A stretch of 53,524 nt of DNA from NCBI RefSeq assembly GCF_000981225.1, contig NZ_LAJC01000036.1, positions 1-53,524 on the forward strand. Direction: 5' to 3'. Of this stretch, positions 7,613 to 18,338 are shown piece after piece. Source of the stretch: Allosalinactinospora lopnorensis. GTDB taxonomy: Bacteria; Actinomycetota; Actinomycetes; Streptosporangiales; Streptosporangiaceae. Each line of letters begins with the position of its first letter. Position 1 is the stretch's first letter. Under the pieces are notes generated by a model. It saw only the letters and a program-made list of their open reading frames with translations, ran no database searches and was not told the DNA's origin. The position numbers were made by a program, and so were the translations under genes.

Positions 7613-8293
7613 ATGCGCATTCTCGTGGTCGAGGACGACGACCGGGTCGCGCGAGGACTGGTCACCGCGCTGCGCAACTCGTCCTACGACGTATGCCGGG
7701 TCGCCACGGCCGAAGGGGCACTGCGTGCGCCGACGGCCGATGTCGTGCTGCTCGACCTCGGCCTTCCCGACGCCGACGGCATCGACCTGCTGCGCCGGCT
7801 GCGTGAACGCCCCGAGACAGCGATCATCGCCGTCACCGCGCGCGGTGAGGAGCGCGAACGGGTCCGCGGCCTGCGCCTGGGCGCCGACGACTACGTGGTC
7901 AAGCCTTTCGGTGTCTCCGAGCTGCTGGCCCGCATCGACGCCGTCCTGCGCCGCACACGCGCCGCACGCGCTGGCACCGGCGAGACCGCGCCGCCGATCC
8001 ACGCCGGACCGCTCACCCTCGATCCGGGCTCCCGCGAGGCCGACCTCGACGGCACCCCGCTCGCCCTGCCCCGCAAGGAGTTCGACCTGCTCGCGCTGCT
8101 GGCCTCCCGCGCCCCCGCGGTGGTCGACCGCGACACCATCCTCGACCAGGTGTGGGAAGCCACCTGGGAGTCGTCCACCCGGACCCTGGACACCCACATC
8201 GCGAGCCTGCGCGGCAAGCTCGGCGGCAGCGGCACCGTGCGCATCCAGACCGTGCGCGGTGTCGGCTATCGCCTGATCGCCCGGCCGGGGTGA
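7613..8293 (+). CDS. OmpR-family response regulator
   Basis: The 226-residue protein has a receiver domain (residues 1-115) with the acidic pocket EDD near residue 8, phospho-acceptor Asp48 in VVLLDLGLPD, and the conserved Lys in DDYVVKPFG. A C-terminal winged-helix DNA-binding domain ends in VRGVGYRLI. It is separated from the downstream kinase gene by only 3 bp and so forms a two-component operon. ATG 7613 gives the standard N-terminus MRILVVEDDD. A -10-like TACGAT (7600-7605) just upstream suggests a very short or absent leader. Confidence 0.92.
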   Translation: MRILVVEDDDRVARGLVTALRNSSYDVCRVATAEGALRAPTADVVLLDLGLPDADGIDLLRRLRERPETAIIAVTARGEERERVRGLRLGADDYVVKPFGVSELLARIDAVLRRTRAARAGTGETAPPIHAGPLTLDPGSREADLDGTPLALPRKEFDLLALLASRAPAVVDRDTILDQVWEATWESSTRTLDTHIASLRGKLGGSGTVRIQTVRGVGYRLIARPG

Positions 8294-8296
8294 GCC

Positions 8297-9703
8297 GTGC
8301 TCCGCCGACTGCTGGCCATCCTGCTACCGCTGACCTTCCTCCTGGTGGCGGCGCTCGTGGTTCCGCTCGGCACCGCCATGGCGCAGCGGGAGACCCAGGA
8401 GGTCTACGTCGACCGGCTCAGCGACGCCGGCCGGTTCGCTTCCCTCTCGCACACCGCCCTGCGTACCGGACGCACCGACGCCCTGCGCGCGGAGCTGGAG
8501 CGCTACCAGGAGCTGTACGGCATCCGGGTCCTGGTCGCCGACCCCTCCGGCGATGTTGTGGCGGCCTCGCAGAGCGGCGGGACCATCGCCGGTCTGCTGG
8601 ACGCCCCCGACGCGCGGCAGGCGATGACGAAGGCACGGGCCGGTGTGCGGCCCGAGCCGCCGCCGGTGCTCTGGCCGTGGAAGGACGATCCGCTCGTCGT
8701 CGCGGAACCGATCGGCCGCGACAGTGAACTTGTGGGGGTGGTGCTGCTGGTCTCGCCCGCGGACGGTCTCCATTCCGCGATCCTGGCGGGCTGGGCGTGG
8801 CTGGCGCTGCTCAGCCTGGTCCCGCTGGCCGGACTCGCCGCGGCGACCTGGCCGCTGTCCCGCTGGGCGCTGCGGCCCGTGCACCGCCTGGACGGCGCCA
8901 CGGCCGCGATCGCGCACGGCGACCTGTCGGTGCGGGTGGACGCGGCCGGCGGACCGCCCGAGCTCCGACGACTCACCGGCTCGTTCAACGCGATGGTGGA
9001 CGCGGTGGAGAGCTCGTCGCAGCGACAGCGGGCCTTCGTCTCCGACGCCTCGCACCAGCTACGCAACCCGCTGACAAGCCTTCGGATGGCCGTGGAGAAC
9101 CTGGCCCCCTTCCTCAGCGGCCCCGAGGCGCGTTCGGCGCACGAGGACGCTGTGGAGGAGACCCGGGCGATGCACCGCACGCTCAACTCGCTGCTCGCGG
9201 CCACCCGGCTGGAGAGTTTCGGCGCGGCCGAACCCGCGGACCTCGACAGCGTGCTCGCCACCCGCGTGCCGCGCTGGCAGGCACTGAGCACCGAGTACGG
9301 CATCACGTTGCGGACGCGCGTCCCCGAAGGGGTGCGGCTCCTGGCGCCGCCCGGCGGCCTCGGCAGCGTGCTGGACGAGGTGATGAGCAACGCGATGCGG
9401 CTGTCGGGCGGCACCCGGGTGGAGCTGCGTGCCGAACCGGACGAGCGGGTCGAGCTGCACCTGGCTGACAACGGCATGGGGCTCAGCGACGAGGAACGCG
9501 AGAGCGCGCTGCGCCGGTTCTGGCGCGCCCCGAAACACCAGAACCTCGAAGGCACCGGTCTGGGCCTGGCGATCTGCGCCGACCTCGTCCGATCGGCCGG
9601 CGGCGAGCTGCGGCTGGAGCCCGGGCTCCCGCGGCCGGAAGGCGGTGGCCACGGGCTGGACGTCGTCCTCGCCCTGCCCGCTGCCCCCGCGTCCTCTCCC
9701 TGA
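8297..9703 (+). CDS. Membrane sensor histidine kinase
   Basis: The 468-residue protein has a TM helix at 8-28, an extracytoplasmic sensor region of about 130 residues, and a second TM helix near 160-182. A HAMP linker follows, then the H-box SDASHQLRNPLTSLR, the N-box DEVMSNAMR, and the G-boxes DNGMGLS and GTGLGLAI. It is the cognate partner of the response regulator ending at 8293; the GTG start lies 3 bp past that stop. The layout resembles TctE-type kinases, which are often paired with periplasmic binding proteins, and a TAXI receptor gene lies next door, convergently. That the receptor feeds the kinase is inference. Confidence 0.92.
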   Translation: MLRRLLAILLPLTFLLVAALVVPLGTAMAQRETQEVYVDRLSDAGRFASLSHTALRTGRTDALRAELERYQELYGIRVLVADPSGDVVAASQSGGTIAGLLDAPDARQAMTKARAGVRPEPPPVLWPWKDDPLVVAEPIGRDSELVGVVLLVSPADGLHSAILAGWAWLALLSLVPLAGLAAATWPLSRWALRPVHRLDGATAAIAHGDLSVRVDAAGGPPELRRLTGSFNAMVDAVESSSQRQRAFVSDASHQLRNPLTSLRMAVENLAPFLSGPEARSAHEDAVEETRAMHRTLNSLLAATRLESFGAAEPADLDSVLATRVPRWQALSTEYGITLRTRVPEGVRLLAPPGGLGSVLDEVMSNAMRLSGGTRVELRAEPDERVELHLADNGMGLSDEERESALRRFWRAPKHQNLEGTGLGLAICADLVRSAGGELRLEPGLPRPEGGGHGLDVVLALPAAPASSP

Positions 9704-9719
9704 CCGCCGCGAACGGCGG
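9704..9719. terminator. Short hairpin between convergent genes
   Basis: CCGCCG-CGAA-CGGCGG forms a tight 6-bp stem with a stable tetraloop between the histidine kinase and the TAXI gene. It can serve both strands. Confidence 0.5.
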
Positions 9720-9733
9720 CCCCGCGGAAGTGT

Positions 9734-10666
9734 TCAGGACTTCTGGGCCCGGAACCAGCGTTCGGCCCCGGGATGCAGCGGTATGGGGCCGGTCGCGATC
9801 CCGGTGCGGACGTTGAGTTGAGCGGCCTCGGGGCGTTCGGCCGCGATCTCGGAGGCGCGGGTGAAGACGGTGCGGGTGATCGCCTCGGCCACGTCCTCCG
9901 GCAGGTCGGCGCGGGCCAGCAGTATGTTCGGGACCGACAGGGTTCGGCAGGCCGGGATGCCGTCGTAGGCGGTGGCCGGGATTGTCGCGGGATAGTACGA
10001 ACCGGGATAGGTCTCGGCGAGCTCGTCGGCCTGTTCGTCCAGTTCCAGGCACCGCAGCCGCTGCTCGGCCGCCAGCCCGGTGATCGCGGGCGTGGGGATA
10101 CCGGTGAGGGAGAACATCGCGTCGATCTCCTCTTCTCCCAGCGCCGCCGCGGAGTCCGCCTGGTCGAGAAGGACGTCGTCCACCTCGACCCCGGTCAGCT
10201 CCAGCAGCCGGCGCCCCGTGAACTCGGTGCCGGAGTCCCGGGCGCCCAGAGAGACCCGCAGGCCGGCGATGTTCCCGAACTCCGCTGCGGCCGAGGCGGC
10301 GGGCACGACCAGGTGCAGGTAACTGTCGTAGAGCCGGCACAGCGCGAGGAGGCCCTCCGGTCCCGCTTCACCTCCGGCCAACGCGGCGTCCAGGCTGGAG
10401 AACCCGACGTGCGCCCGGCCGGACTCGAGCAGCCGCAGGTTCTCCGCCGACGCGCCGGTGTCCAGGACGGTGATCTCGGTGCCGGGCATGGGGCCGCTGA
10501 GTTCCGCCGCGAGGGCCGCGCCGACCTCGCGGAACACCGCCCCGGGCGGCCCGGTGACCAACGTCAGCTCCGGATACTCGACGGTGCCGCTCCGGCCGCA
10601 TCCGGCGAGCGCGGCCACCACCGCCCCGAGGATGGCGGCGCGCCGGCTCGGCCACGCTCGTTCCAC
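9734..10666 (-). CDS. TAXI-family solute-binding lipoprotein
   Basis: The 310-residue protein has a lipoprotein signal (basic MERAWPSRR, a hydrophobic core, lipobox LAGC with Cys23) and a TAXI-type binding fold. Recognisable segments are LTLVTGPPGAVFREVGAALA near the N-terminus, LRLLESGRAHVGFSSLDAAL, and the later SLTGIPTPAITGL. TAXI proteins normally deliver substrates to fused TRAP permeases, but no TRAP membrane gene is within several kb on either side. A role as extracellular sensor for the adjacent two-component system is therefore a fair alternative to transport. It could equally use a permease encoded elsewhere. Confidence 0.82.
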   Translation of the reverse strand: MERAWPSRRAAILGAVVAALAGCGRSGTVEYPELTLVTGPPGAVFREVGAALAAELSGPMPGTEITVLDTGASAENLRLLESGRAHVGFSSLDAALAGGEAGPEGLLALCRLYDSYLHLVVPAASAAAEFGNIAGLRVSLGARDSGTEFTGRRLLELTGVEVDDVLLDQADSAAALGEEEIDAMFSLTGIPTPAITGLAAEQRLRCLELDEQADELAETYPGSYYPATIPATAYDGIPACRTLSVPNILLARADLPEDVAEAITRTVFTRASEIAAERPEAAQLNVRTGIATGPIPLHPGAERWFRAQKS

Positions 10667-10800
10667 GCGGGCAGCCTAGTACCCCGGCCGCCGGGGGTGA
10701 CCACGGTGCCGGCCGGTAGGGCGATGAGTTTTCCCGCCGCCCGGAGTCTTTTCTTCGTCACCACGATCGGAAACGACCACTCAAGGAAGGATGACCGGTT

Positions 10801-11616
10801 ATGACCACCACACACACCCTCGGTGTCTCGGGCGGACGCCTGTACTACGAGGTCCGCGGCACGGGGCCGCTGCTGCTGGTCATGGGCTCGCCCATGAACG
10901 CCGCGGCCTTCGCGCCGCTGGCCGATGCGCTCGCGGGCGACCACACCGTCGTCACCCACGACCCGCGCGGCATCTCGGGCAGTGTTCTCGACGACCCTGA
11001 GCAGGACTCCACCCCTGAGCTGCGGGCCGACGACGTCGCCGCCCTGCTGGGCGCCCTCGGCGCCGAGTCCGCCGACGTGTTCGGCAGCAGCGGCGGCGCG
11101 GTGACCGGGCTCGCGCTGGCCGAGCGGCATCCCGCACGGGTGCGCACCCTCGTCGCGCACGAGCCTCCCCTGCTGGAATTGCTTCCCGACGCCGCGGAGC
11201 AGCGCGCCGCGACCGACGACCTGATCGCGACCTTCCACCGGGACGGCTTGGGAGCGGCGTGGCTGAAGTTCATGGCCAACGCCGGCTTCGGCGGCGATGC
11301 CGAGGACGCCCCCGCTCCACCACCGGGAGAGCCCTCGGAGCAGGATCTCGCCGACGGCGCCCGCTTCTTCGCCCACGAGTTGCGCGGCACTGTCCGCTAC
11401 GTGCCCGACACCGCCGCGCTGGCGGCCGGCCCGGCCCGTGTCGTCGTCGGCATCGGCGCCGCCTCGAGCCACCTGCTCACCTATCGCACCTCCACGGCGC
11501 TGGCCGCGCTGCTCGGCACACCGCCGGTCGAGTTCCCCGGCGACCACGGCGGCTTCCTCGGCCAGCCCAAGGAGTTCGCCGAGGCGCTGCGGAAGGTGCT
11601 GACGAGCGGGGAGTGA
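10801..11616 (+). CDS. Alpha/beta hydrolase
   Basis: The 271-residue protein has the standard fold pattern: the strand and oxyanion region LLLVMGSPMN, a DPRGISGS loop, the nucleophile elbow FGSSGGA (Ser at the middle of GxSxG), and a C-terminal catalytic-type His in GDHGGF. The substrate cannot be told from sequence. The start at 10801 has an AAGGAAGG site 9 bases upstream. It is divergent from the TAXI gene and has no evident operon partner. Confidence 0.85.
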   Translation: MTTTHTLGVSGGRLYYEVRGTGPLLLVMGSPMNAAAFAPLADALAGDHTVVTHDPRGISGSVLDDPEQDSTPELRADDVAALLGALGAESADVFGSSGGAVTGLALAERHPARVRTLVAHEPPLLELLPDAAEQRAATDDLIATFHRDGLGAAWLKFMANAGFGGDAEDAPAPPPGEPSEQDLADGARFFAHELRGTVRYVPDTAALAAGPARVVVGIGAASSHLLTYRTSTALAALLGTPPVEFPGDHGGFLGQPKEFAEALRKVLTSGE

Positions 11617-12084
11617 ACGGGCCGTCGGCACGTCGGCGCCGCGCCCGTTCCGTGCGGGGCACCCCCGCGGACCGCGGTCGTCCCTCCGGCCGACGCGGGG
11701 GGCGACGGCGAGCACGGCCGGCGATGCGCGGTCGGAAAGAGCGCGTCGGAACCCGCCGGACCGCCGTCGAACCCCACCCGAGCGAACCGACCCGCCGGCC
11801 TGACCGGGCGGCTCGCCCATGACGACACCCTGAATCACGGAAAGCGATGATCGAGCCACTTTCCGTTGTTTAACGTCAGGGGAATCTGAAGTTTCCGGCC
11901 GCCGCATTGCGTGCGCCGCGGCACAGTGACGACGATCACTACACCCCCAGCGCGCAACGCACTGGAAACCCGGCGGCAACAGCGACGTTGCCACGGTTTC
12001 GCCCTCCCCGGAACGCCGCCACCGGCCGTACGCGAACGGCGCCCCGTCTCTCGCCTGCCGGCCACGCAAGGAGGATTCCCCCTG
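11617..12084. other. Intergenic leader of the first DASS symporter gene
   Basis: These 468 bp contain no convincing gene. The notable element is a perfect 8-bp inverted repeat, ACGGAAAG/CTTTCCGT (11837-11866), and the region ends with the AAGGAGGA ribosome-binding site for the symporter. A lower-GC patch around 11830-11900 is consistent with a promoter region. Confidence 0.5.
11837..11866. promoter_or_regulatory. Inverted repeat, candidate operator or RNA hairpin
   Basis: ACGGAAAG (11837-11844) and CTTTCCGT (11859-11866) form a perfect inverted repeat. Half-site centres are 22 bp apart, about two helical turns, which suits a dimeric regulator. A 14-base-loop RNA hairpin is the alternative. 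Confidence 0.4.
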
Positions 12085-13629
12085 ATGTCGACTGGAAAAG
12101 CAGAAGTATCGGACACCCGTGCCCCGGATCCGCGCACCACGGTGCAGGGGAACGCCCCCGATGACGGCGTTCCCACGGCCAAACTGGTCGGCCTGGCGGT
12201 CGGGCTGCTGCTCGCCGCCGCGATATACCTGCTGCTGCCGGACTCCCTGCCGGGCCCGGCCAGGACCACCGCCGCCGTCGCCGCGCTGATGGCGGCGTGG
12301 TGGGCGACCGAGGCCATCCCGATCCCCGTCACCGCGCTCGTGCCGCTCGCACTCTTCCCCGTGTTCGGCGTCACCGACATCGGGAGTGCCGCCGCGCCCT
12401 ACGCGAACGACGTCATCTTCCTGTTCATGGGCGGGTTCATGCTCGCTCTGGCGATGCAGCGCTGGAACCTGCACCGCCGCATGGCGCTGAGTGTCGTCGC
12501 CGCGGTCGGTTCCAACCCGCCCAGGTTGATCGGCGGGTTCATGCTCGCCACCGGGTTCGTCACCATGTGGGTGAGCAACACCGCCACCACGATCATGATG
12601 CTGCCCATCGGGCTGGCCGTGATCGGAATGGTCACCCAGCTCCGCAACGGCAAGACCGACCCCAACTTCGCGACCGCGCTGATGCTCGGCATCGCCTACG
12701 CGTCCTCGATCGGCTCGGTGGCCACCCTGATCGGCACCCCACCGAACGCGCTAATGGTCGGCTACCTGAGCGAGAACCACGGCATCCACGTCGGGTTCGG
12801 CCAGTGGATGATGGTCGGCCTGCCGCTCGCCGCGATCTTCCTGGTGATCGCCTGGGTGGTGCTGACAAAGCTCATCTATCCGCCCCAGACCCAGGACCTC
12901 AGCGCGGGACGGGAGCTGATCCGCGAGGAGCTGCGCGAGATGGGCCCGATGTCCCGAGGCGAGCGGCTGGTACTGGCCGTGTTCGTCACCGCCGCCCTGT
13001 CGTGGGTGTGTATCCCCCTGCTCGCCCAGAACGCGACCATCAGTGGCGTCCTCCCCTGGCTGGAGTCCATCAGTGACGCCGGCATCGCCATGGCGGTCGC
13101 CATTGCGCTCTTCATGATCCCGGTGGATCGCACGTGCAACGAACGGCTGCTCGACTGGGACACCGCCGTGCAGTTGCCGTGGGGGATCCTGCTGCTGTTC
13201 GGTGGAGGGCTCACGTTGTCCACACAGTTCACCGAGACCGGACTGAGCGCCTGGATCGGTGAGCGCGTCGAGCTCCTCGGCGGGGTCCCCACATGGGTGC
13301 TGGTCGCGGTAATCGCCGGCATGGTGCTGCTGCTGACCGAGCTGACCAGCAACACCGCGACCACCGCCACGTTCCTCCCGGTCATCGGCGGGATCGCGCT
13401 CGGCCTCGGTATGGACGTGATGCTCCTTGTGGTCCCGGCCGTCCTCGCCGCCTCCCTGGCCTTCATGATGCCGGTCGCGACCCCGCCCAACGCGATCGTG
13501 TACGGCTCCGGCCACATCCGGATCGCCCAGATGGTGCGGAGCGGTTTCTGGCTGAACATGATCGCGCTGCTGCTCGTCCTCGGCACGATCTACGCCATCG
13601 CGGGCCGCGTGTTCGATCTCGCGCTGTGA
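12085..13629 (+). CDS. DASS (SLC13) family sodium:anion symporter, first copy
   Basis: The 514-residue polytopic protein has the two SNT signature motifs of the divalent anion:sodium symporters (WVSNTATTIMMLP and ELTSNTATTATFLP). It also has APYANDVIFLFMGGF and the conserved IGTPPNA and ATPPNA loops. DASS carriers such as VcINDY and SdcS import succinate, malate or related dicarboxylates with Na+. I chose ATG 12085 for its AAGGAGGAT site (12068-12076). A close paralogue lies at 22670-24220 on the other strand. Specificity cannot be told from sequence. Confidence 0.9.
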   Translation: MSTGKAEVSDTRAPDPRTTVQGNAPDDGVPTAKLVGLAVGLLLAAAIYLLLPDSLPGPARTTAAVAALMAAWWATEAIPIPVTALVPLALFPVFGVTDIGSAAAPYANDVIFLFMGGFMLALAMQRWNLHRRMALSVVAAVGSNPPRLIGGFMLATGFVTMWVSNTATTIMMLPIGLAVIGMVTQLRNGKTDPNFATALMLGIAYASSIGSVATLIGTPPNALMVGYLSENHGIHVGFGQWMMVGLPLAAIFLVIAWVVLTKLIYPPQTQDLSAGRELIREELREMGPMSRGERLVLAVFVTAALSWVCIPLLAQNATISGVLPWLESISDAGIAMAVAIALFMIPVDRTCNERLLDWDTAVQLPWGILLLFGGGLTLSTQFTETGLSAWIGERVELLGGVPTWVLVAVIAGMVLLLTELTSNTATTATFLPVIGGIALGLGMDVMLLVVPAVLAASLAFMMPVATPPNAIVYGSGHIRIAQMVRSGFWLNMIALLLVLGTIYAIAGRVFDLAL

Positions 13630-13644
13630 CCTCCGGCCCCCACT

Positions 13645-13671
13645 GGCGCCCGCGCGTACCGCGCGGGCGCC
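13645..13671 (+). terminator. Terminator of the first DASS gene
   Basis: A 12-bp perfect stem, GGCGCCCGCGCG/CGCGCGGGCGCC, around TAC begins 16 bp after the stop. The last pairs must open to make a loop. Confidence 0.65.
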
Positions 13672-13722
13672 TCTGCCGCGAGGAGACGGCCCCGGCCCGC
13701 GGTGCGGCGGGGCCTCTCCAGG

Positions 13723-14196
13723 TCACTCGGGGCACACGTACCAGGCTTCCCCGTCATCGCGGGCGTGCCGGATCCGGCGCAGGATGCGGGTGTTCAGCTC
13801 GGGCAGGCCGTCAGGGGCGAACCAGCGGACGTCCAGGGACTCGTCCTCGTCGAGCCGGGGCGCCCCGCCGACGGCACGGCAGCGGAAGGCGATGTCGAGG
13901 AACTGCACCCGGTCGCCGTTGGGGTAGGTGAACGGCGGCTCGGTCACCACACTGGCGACCCGCTCGACCTCGACGTGCACCCCCGTCTCCTCGAATACCT
14001 CGCGGACGAGCGCCACAGCGGGCTGCTCTCCCGGTTCCAGGATCCCGCCGGGTGTCGACCAGCGGCCGTCGTCGGCGCGGCGGTGCAGCAGGATCTCCCC
14101 GGAGTCCCCGATGACAACGGCCGTCACTCCCGTCAGCCAGAGCAGTTCGTTCCCGACGTGCTTGCGCAGCCTGAGGATGAAATCCGGGGTCGGCAT
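13723..14196 (-). CDS. NUDIX hydrolase
   Basis: The 157-residue protein has a complete Nudix box: GGILEPGEQ, then REVFEETGV, fitting Gx5Ex7REUxEExGU. This motif binds divalent metal and hydrolyses nucleoside diphosphates linked to another moiety. The N-terminus MPTPDFILRLRKHVG and the segment LLWLTGVTAVVI match actinobacterial Nudix proteins of unknown substrate. It lies downstream of the STAS gene on the same strand, with a very strong hairpin between them, so independent transcription is likely. Confidence 0.88.
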   Translation of the reverse strand: MPTPDFILRLRKHVGNELLWLTGVTAVVIGDSGEILLHRRADDGRWSTPGGILEPGEQPAVALVREVFEETGVHVEVERVASVVTEPPFTYPNGDRVQFLDIAFRCRAVGGAPRLDEDESLDVRWFAPDGLPELNTRILRRIRHARDDGEAWYVCPE

Positions 14197-14273
14197 GCCC
14201 TCGACCCTACTTCCCCACCGTTCCGGGAGAGGTCCACACGGCTTCGCTGGCGGGCCCGGGACCGTCCACACGC

Positions 14274-14329
14274 ACGATGCCATGCCGTGGGCACCCGCTG
14301 GGGAACGGGCGCCCACGGCATGGCATCGT
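14274..14329 (-). terminator. Exceptionally long hairpin after the STAS gene
   Basis: Arms of 24 bases (14274-14297 and 14306-14329) pair with one mismatch around the loop CTGGGGAA. It starts about 30 bp past the corrected STAS stop and lies before the NUDIX start, so a factor-independent terminator without a U-tract is the simplest reading. Confidence 0.65.
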
Positions 14330-14358
14330 CATATGGCTCCGGCGGCGAGGAAGGGTGG

Positions 14359-14729
14359 CTAGCCGACTTCCTTCTTGGCCTCCAGCGCTCCATGGCATTG
14401 ACCGCCGCCGCGACGGTCCGATGTACCGGCACCTGCCGGTGCAGCCCGACGAGGCGTACGACTTTCGTGACCCTTTCGTTCGGCGCTGCCAGCGCCAGGC
14501 TCCCTCCCCGCTCCTTGACAGAACGGTAGACGTTGATGACGACGTTCAGTCCGCTGGAGTCCATGAAGTCCAGGTCAGACAGGTCGAGGATCAGCCACGG
14601 CCCGTGTTCGTCTACAGCTGACAGAACATGTTCTTGGAGGTCGCCAGCTGTTGCGATGTCGAGGTCGCCTTCGACCTGAACGATCACGCTACGGTTGTCG
14701 ACCCGGGTATTCAGCCCAAGCCTGTGCAC
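14359..14729 (-). CDS. STAS-domain anti-sigma factor antagonist (frame broken near its end)
   Basis: A single STAS domain of about 110 residues shows GDLDIATAGDLQEHV, then LILDLSDLDFMDSSGLNVVI, whose Ser (SSG) is the usual phosphorylation site, as in SpoIIAA/BldG-type proteins. Such proteins release sigma factors by binding anti-sigma kinases. The start is the GTG at 14729, 6 bases past GGAGGA. The frame is broken near 14387. As given, it runs on into the hairpin and the NUDIX gene; adding one base gives the natural ending ALEAKKEVG and a stop at 14359. No anti-sigma or sigma gene is adjacent. Confidence 0.82.
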
Positions 14730-15063
14730 GTTCACTCCTCCAGCCCCACGTGGTGATGAGGGGTCCCCTTGCTCAGCATACGGAGAATGACAGGATCCGC
14801 CAGGGGGGTTGGCCGCACGATCGTATCCCGGCCGTCGCTGCCTGCTGCTGACAGTGGCCGGAGGCGCTGAAACGGCTTGGCGCGATCCATTTCCCGCCTG
14901 CTCCCGTAAGACTCTGACCACACACGGTATTAGCTGAACGGGCCGACGGGAATGCCGGCGCGAAAGATATTTTCTCCTACACAGGTCACACCGGGCAGAA
15001 CACTTATGTGGTCCGTGTCATGTTCCGTCCGCGTGCCCGTACCCGGTTTCTCTCCGGAAACAC
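14730..15063. other. Intergenic region upstream of the STAS gene
   Basis: These 334 bp separate the STAS start from the end of meaB, both on the minus strand. I found no gene, strong hairpin or recognisable operator. It should hold the STAS promoter. Confidence 0.4.
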
Positions 15064-16091
15064 TCAGCGAGCCGGCCGTCCTCCACTGCCGCCGGAGCCC
15101 CGTTCGCCGCTCCGGTCCACGAACTCCGCGAGCAGGCGTTCGGCAGCGAGGGTCGCGGGAAGCTCACCGGAGCGCACCGCGGCTTCCAGCTCCGGGGTGA
15201 GCCGTCGAACCCCCTGGTCGCGCAGTAACCGGTCCAGCAACCGTTCGCGTACCTGAGCCCACATCCAGTCCACCTGCTGCCGGCCGCGCTGTTCGGCGAG
15301 CGCCCCGGCCTCCTCCAGGGCGCGGCGGTGGTCGAGCACCGCCCGCCACACCTCGCCCAGTCCTTCGCCGGTGAGACCGCTGCAGGTGAGCACGGGCGGA
15401 CGCCACGAGGGGTGGACCGGCTGCAGCATCCTGAGGGCGCGCGAGAGCTCGCGCGCGGCTTTGCGGGCCTCGCCGGTGTGCGGGCCGTCGGCCTTGTTCA
15501 CCGCGACGACATCGACGAGTTCCAGCACGCCCTTCTTGATGCCCTGCAGTTGGTCGCCGGTACGGGCCAGGGTCAGCAGACAGAAGGAGTCGACCATGGT
15601 GGCCACGGCCGCCTCCGACTGTCCGACGCCCACCGTCTCCACCAGGACGACGTCGAACCCCGCCGCCTCCATGAGCACTATGGTCTCGCGGGTGGCCCGG
15701 GCGACACCGCCGAGCGTGCCCGCTGTCGGCGAGGGGCGCACGAACGCGTTGGGGGCGACCGCCAGATCCGGCATCCGCGTCTTGTCGCCGAGGATGCTGC
15801 CTCCGCTGCGCGAGGACGACGGGTCGACGGCCAGCACCGCGACCCGGTGCCCCTCATCCGTGAGCCGGGTGCCGAGCGCGTTGATGAACGTGGACTTGCC
15901 CGCCCCGGGCACTCCCGTGATGCCCACCCGGTGCGCCTTGCCACTGTGCGGAAGCAGCCTCGCCAGGAGCTGCTGGGCCAGTTCGGCGTGATCGGCACGG
16001 CGCGACTCCACCAGGGTTATGGCGCGGGCCAGCGTCGGGCGGTGCCCGGCGAGTACACCTTCGGCATAAGAGTCGATGTCGATGCCACGGG

Positions 16092-16095
<4 letters not shown>
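15064..16095 (-). CDS. meaB: MeaB-type GTPase, methylmalonyl-CoA mutase chaperone
   Basis: The 343-residue G3E-family GTPase has Walker A GVPGAGKS (residues 61-68), the [18 protein letters not shown] segment, ETVGVGQSE, and the base-recognition NKAD. MeaB guards adenosylcobalamin-dependent methylmalonyl-CoA mutase, gating cofactor loading and removing damaged cofactor. Its start overlaps the mutB stop by 4 bp, so the two are translationally coupled. The C-terminal tail is Gly/Ser/Arg-rich. Confidence 0.93.
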
Positions 16096-18334
<2,239 letters not shown>

Positions 18335-18338
<4 letters not shown>

